Below the pieces are notes generated by a model, which saw only the letters and a program-made list of their open reading frames with translations, made no database searches and had not been told where the DNA came from. 10,129 bases of DNA from Candidatus Equibacterium intestinale (GTDB taxonomy: Bacteria; Bacteroidota; Bacteroidia; Bacteroidales; UBA932): assembly GCA_018064305.1 (NCBI GenBank), contig JAGHVP010000176.1, positions 1-10,129 on the forward strand, given 5' to 3'. Position numbers and translations under genes: made by a program. Positions 6,216-10,129 of the stretch are shown in pieces. The first letter of the stretch is position 1; every line of letters starts with the position of its first letter.

Positions 6216-6680
6216 ATGGACAGGGAACTTCTTTACAAGCGTCTTACAAGGCTCTGCAGTATGAGGGAATACTGCAAGAGTGACATATTGCGCAAGATTG
6301 CCGCCGCGGCAGACGAAAATATTGACGCGCAAGAGATAATTTCGCAACTTTGCAGTGAAAAGTACCTCGACGAGAAAAGATATGCATCGGCCTTTGCACG
6401 CGACAAGAGTGCGCTGCAGGGGTGGGGCGTCCAGAAGATTCGAGCTGCGCTCCAGGCGAAAAGGGTTGAGAAAGAGGCGATAGAATACGGTCTGCAGCAG
6501 ATAGAGCCCGAAAAGGCCTCGAAAAAGCTGCGCAGCGTGCTCGAAGCCAAGTTCAAGACTCTGAAGGGCGAGCCGCAGAAAAAGAAGGAGTCGCTGCTGA
6601 GGTTCGGACTCGGACGGGGCTATTCATACGGAGAAATACTAAGTATATATGATTCAATCACTTCAAATAAAAACGATTAG
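6216..6680 (+). CDS. recX: RecX, regulator of RecA
   Basis: A 154-residue, Lys/Arg-rich, all-helical RecX, a cytoplasmic protein that binds RecA filaments and normally blocks or reshapes them, limiting recombination and SOS-type signalling. The family core LDEKRYASAFARDKS (51-65) followed by GWGVQKIRAALQAKRV (69-84) is clear, and three-helix repeats continue to about residue 148. The length is typical. The start is fixed: an in-frame TGA immediately precedes it at 6210-6212, and the gap to the patatin stop is 6 nt. Its last 32 nt overlap the start of prfB in another frame. It is not adjacent to recA, as in many bacteria, but lies about 4.3 kb away in a divergent transcription unit, so the two are probably expressed independently. 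Confidence 0.93.
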   Translation: MDRELLYKRLTRLCSMREYCKSDILRKIAAAADENIDAQEIISQLCSEKYLDEKRYASAFARDKSALQGWGVQKIRAALQAKRVEKEAIEYGLQQIEPEKASKKLRSVLEAKFKTLKGEPQKKKESLLRFGLGRGYSYGEILSIYDSITSNKND

Positions 6681-7729
6681 ACAGCGGTTAGAGACGTTGG
6701 GGAGGTATCTTTGACATCCCTGGCAAACTGAAACAGCTGGAAGAAAAACAACTGGCCACCCAGGCCGACGGTTTCTGGAACGACCCCGCAAGTGCGGAGG
6801 CGCTCCTGAAACAGATTTCTGCAATCAAATTCTGGACAGACAGCTATGCTGCGGCACAGTCCAAACTGGGCGATGTAGAGGTTCTGTATGATTTCGGCGA
6901 AGATGCCGCCGAAGATGCAGAGCAGGCATACGCAGAGCTGGAAAAGGCTGTGGAAGCGCTGGAGCTGCGCAATATGCTTAGCGCCGAGGGCGACAATCTC
7001 GGAGCTATCGTGAAAATCAACAGCGGAGCCGGTGGTACCGAGGCAAACGACTGGAGCGCCATGCTCATGCGTATGTATATCCGCTGGGGCGAGCGCAACG
7101 GCTACAAGATAACTGTGGCCGACTCCCTCGACGGAGAAGAGGCAGGTATCAAGTCGTGCACAATCGAGTTCGAGGGTGAATATGCCTACGGCTACCTGAA
7201 GGCAGAGAGCGGAGTGCACCGTCTGGTGCGCATTTCGCCTTTCAACGCACAGGGCAAGCGGCAGACCACCTTCTCGTCTGTGTTTGTGTATCCACTGGTT
7301 GATGACACCATAGAAATTGAAATCAATCCGGCCGATCTGGAATGGGACACCTACCGCAGCAGCGGCGCGGGCGGGCAGAATGTCAACAAGGTAGAGACGG
7401 GCGTGCGTGTAAGGCACATCCCCACAGGCATTGTGGTGGAGAATACCGAGACCCGCAGCCAGCTTGACAACCGCCAGAACGCACTGCGCATCCTGAAGTC
7501 ACACCTCTACGACCTCGAGCTCAAGAAACGCCAGGAGAAGCAGGCCGAGCTGGAAGGACAGAAAAAGAAGATTGAGTGGGGCAGCCAGATCCGCAACTAC
7601 ACCCTCCAGCCCTTCAGGCTTGTGAAGGATGTCCGCACCGGTTTCGAGTCCACCGACACGCAGGGCGTGCTGGACGGCGACCTCAACGAGTTTATGAAAG
7701 TATATCTCTTACAGAACGGAAATAATTAA
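6649..7729 (+). CDS. prfB: Peptide chain release factor 2 (with programmed +1 frameshift)
   Basis: RF2 recognises UAA and UGA stop codons on the ribosome and triggers peptide release. The gene is in two frames: codons 1-21 run from the ATG at 6649 to CTT at 6709-6711, then meet an in-frame TGA (6712-6714). Skipping one base resumes at GAC (6713) and continues to TAA at 7727-7729, giving 359 residues (E. coli 365). Stop recognition uses SPF (196-198) and catalysis uses GGQ (241-243), both offset by 9 from E. coli numbering; SGAGGTEANDW (125-135) and SSGAGGQNVNKVETG (237-251) are diagnostic. Reading only the downstream frame would wrongly give a truncated protein. The start lies inside recX (32-nt overlap). 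The 21-residue leader ending in GRYL matches other RF2 proteins, which supports this ATG. Fumarase follows 21 nt downstream. The frameshift gives negative feedback: abundant RF2 terminates at the UGA. Confidence 0.97.
6699..6715 (+). promoter_or_regulatory. prfB programmed +1 frameshift signal
   Basis: GGGGAGG (6699-6705), then TAT, CTT (6709-6711, slip codon), TGA (6712-6714) and C. The ten bases TATCTTTGAC are identical to the E. coli prfB site. The Shine-Dalgarno-like GGAGGT (6701-6706) pairs perfectly with the anti-SD, and its GGAGG lies 3 nt before CTT, the same spacing as in E. coli. The element is notable because Bacteroidetes genes rarely use Shine-Dalgarno sequences for initiation, yet it is fully kept here for recoding. 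Confidence 0.95.
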
Positions 7730-7750
7730 AATCAAAATATCATAAAGAAA

Positions 7751-9364
<1,614 letters not shown>

Positions 9365-9373
9365 CGGGCAGCC

Positions 9374-10129
9374 ATGTTGGAATACCAGAACATCACCAAG
9401 AAGTTCGGCGATTTCACAGCGCTCGACAATGTGTCGTTCGAGGTTCCGGAAGGCAGGATATTCGGCCTTCTGGGCCCCAACGGTGCAGGAAAGACCACCC
9501 TTATCAGAATCACCAACCGCATAACCATCCCCACCGGGGGACGTGTGATATACAACGGAAGGCAGATGACCGACGAGATGGTGCGTATGATAGGCTATCT
9601 GCCTGAAGAACGCGGCCTGTACAAGAAAATGAAAGTCGGCGAGCAGATGATGTATCTGGCGCGTCTGAAAGGCCTGTCGAAAGACGAGGCTGTGAAGGCG
9701 CTGCGCGAATGGTTCGTGAGGTTCAAGATCCAGTCGTGGTGGGACAAGAAGGTGGAGGAGCTCTCGAAGGGCATGGCTCAGAAGGTGCAGTTCATCTCTA
9801 CAGTAATCCACAAGCCGAAGCTTCTGATACTCGACGAGCCTTTTTCCGGATTCGACCCGGTCAATGCCCGGGTCATCCGCAATGAAATCCTCCGTCTGAA
9901 GGATGAAGGTTCCACAATAATCCTCTCCACACACAACATGGAGTCGGTCGAGGAGCTCTGCGACGAGATAGCCCTCATAAACAAGTCACACCTGGTGCTG
10001 CGCGGCCGGACCGACCAGATCCGTGAGCAGTATGGTGAAAACCAGGTGGAGCTGCTCTACTCCGGAGAGCGCAGCCTGGACGGGGCCTGCACATCCTCGG
10101 TTGCGCAGCAGGAAACCCTCCATGACCAC
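9374..10129 (+). CDS. ABC transporter ATP-binding protein, NatA-like (C-terminal end cut by window edge)
   Basis: The first 252 residues are present and the frame remains open to the last base. It is the ATPase of an ABC exporter of the ABC-2/NatA type, expected to work with a membrane permease encoded just downstream. Walker A is GPNGAGKTT (34-42), the signature is LSKGM (130-134, in place of LSGGQ), Walker B plus catalytic Glu is LLILDEP (150-156), the D-loop is SGFDP (158-162) and the switch His is H187. At the Q-loop position the sequence reads GYLPEERGLYKKM, with Glu where Gln is usual; this and LSKGM are shared by the NatA-like subgroup. After about residue 215 comes a C-terminal extension typical of this group. 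The start ATG lies 9 nt after the fumarase stop, so the genes probably share a transcript. The substrate cannot be deduced without the permease. Confidence 0.92.
   Translation, partial: MLEYQNITKKFGDFTALDNVSFEVPEGRIFGLLGPNGAGKTTLIRITNRITIPTGGRVIYNGRQMTDEMVRMIGYLPEERGLYKKMKVGEQMMYLARLKGLSKDEAVKALREWFVRFKIQSWWDKKVEELSKGMAQKVQFISTVIHKPKLLILDEPFSGFDPVNARVIRNEILRLKDEGSTIILSTHNMESVEELCDEIALINKSHLVLRGRTDQIREQYGENQVELLYSGERSLDGACTSSVAQQETLHDH

Noticed and set aside
6677..7417. 246-codon minus-strand open frame opposite prfB
   Set aside because: It is antisense to the conserved RF2 core and shows no recognisable family motif.
6950..7729. Truncated or pseudogene reading of prfB starting at an internal GTG
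   Set aside because: The missing N-terminus is fully encoded upstream in another frame and joined by the canonical CTT-TGA-C frameshift site, so the gene is intact.

Overview
The window looks like an ordinary chromosomal segment of a member of the order Bacteroidales (Bacteroidetes). This rests on protein style (an RlmN ending close to its last cysteine, an oxygen-sensitive class I fumarase, a patatin/Omp85 fusion), on the lack of Shine-Dalgarno sequences before most genes, and on a TAnnTTTG-type -7 element. Base composition is moderately GC-rich, so a Prevotella-, Paraprevotella- or Muribaculaceae-like host is plausible. The genus cannot be settled from the sequence alone.

Left arm, minus strand (1-2697): a tight cluster reading leftwards, LOG-family nucleotide-binding protein > recA > umuD > umuC. 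umuC is cut by the left edge. recA and umuD are 7 nt apart and umuD and umuC 18 nt apart, so the recombinase that triggers UmuD self-cleavage is probably co-transcribed with the translesion polymerase it activates. No LexA gene and no E. coli- or Bacillus-type SOS box is visible. Instead, similar palindromes of the form C(A/G)AATTT-N3/5-AAATT(T/C)G occur before the LOG gene and before recA.

Centre: a 76-bp divergent promoter region (2698-2773) carries a perfect 17-bp palindrome made of two back-to-back TAAATTTG -7 elements. One faces the LOG gene and the other faces rlmN.

Right arm, plus strand (2774-10129): rlmN; a 43-nt imperfect hairpin; a patatin-like phospholipase fused to a POTRA and an outer-membrane beta-barrel; recX (RecA modulator); prfB (release factor 2), whose ORF is split by a conserved programmed +1 frameshift; a class I fumarase; and the ATPase of an ABC-2/NatA-like exporter, cut by the right edge. 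From the patatin gene onward the gaps are -32 to +21 nt, so this is probably one transcription unit.

There is no mobile element, CRISPR array, tRNA or rRNA, and no gene-free stretch over 100 nt. The most noteworthy points are the recA-umuDC linkage with recX nearby, the paired palindromes, the recX/prfB overlap that leads into the frameshift signal, and the non-terminator hairpin after rlmN. I do not see a convincing wholly new system.
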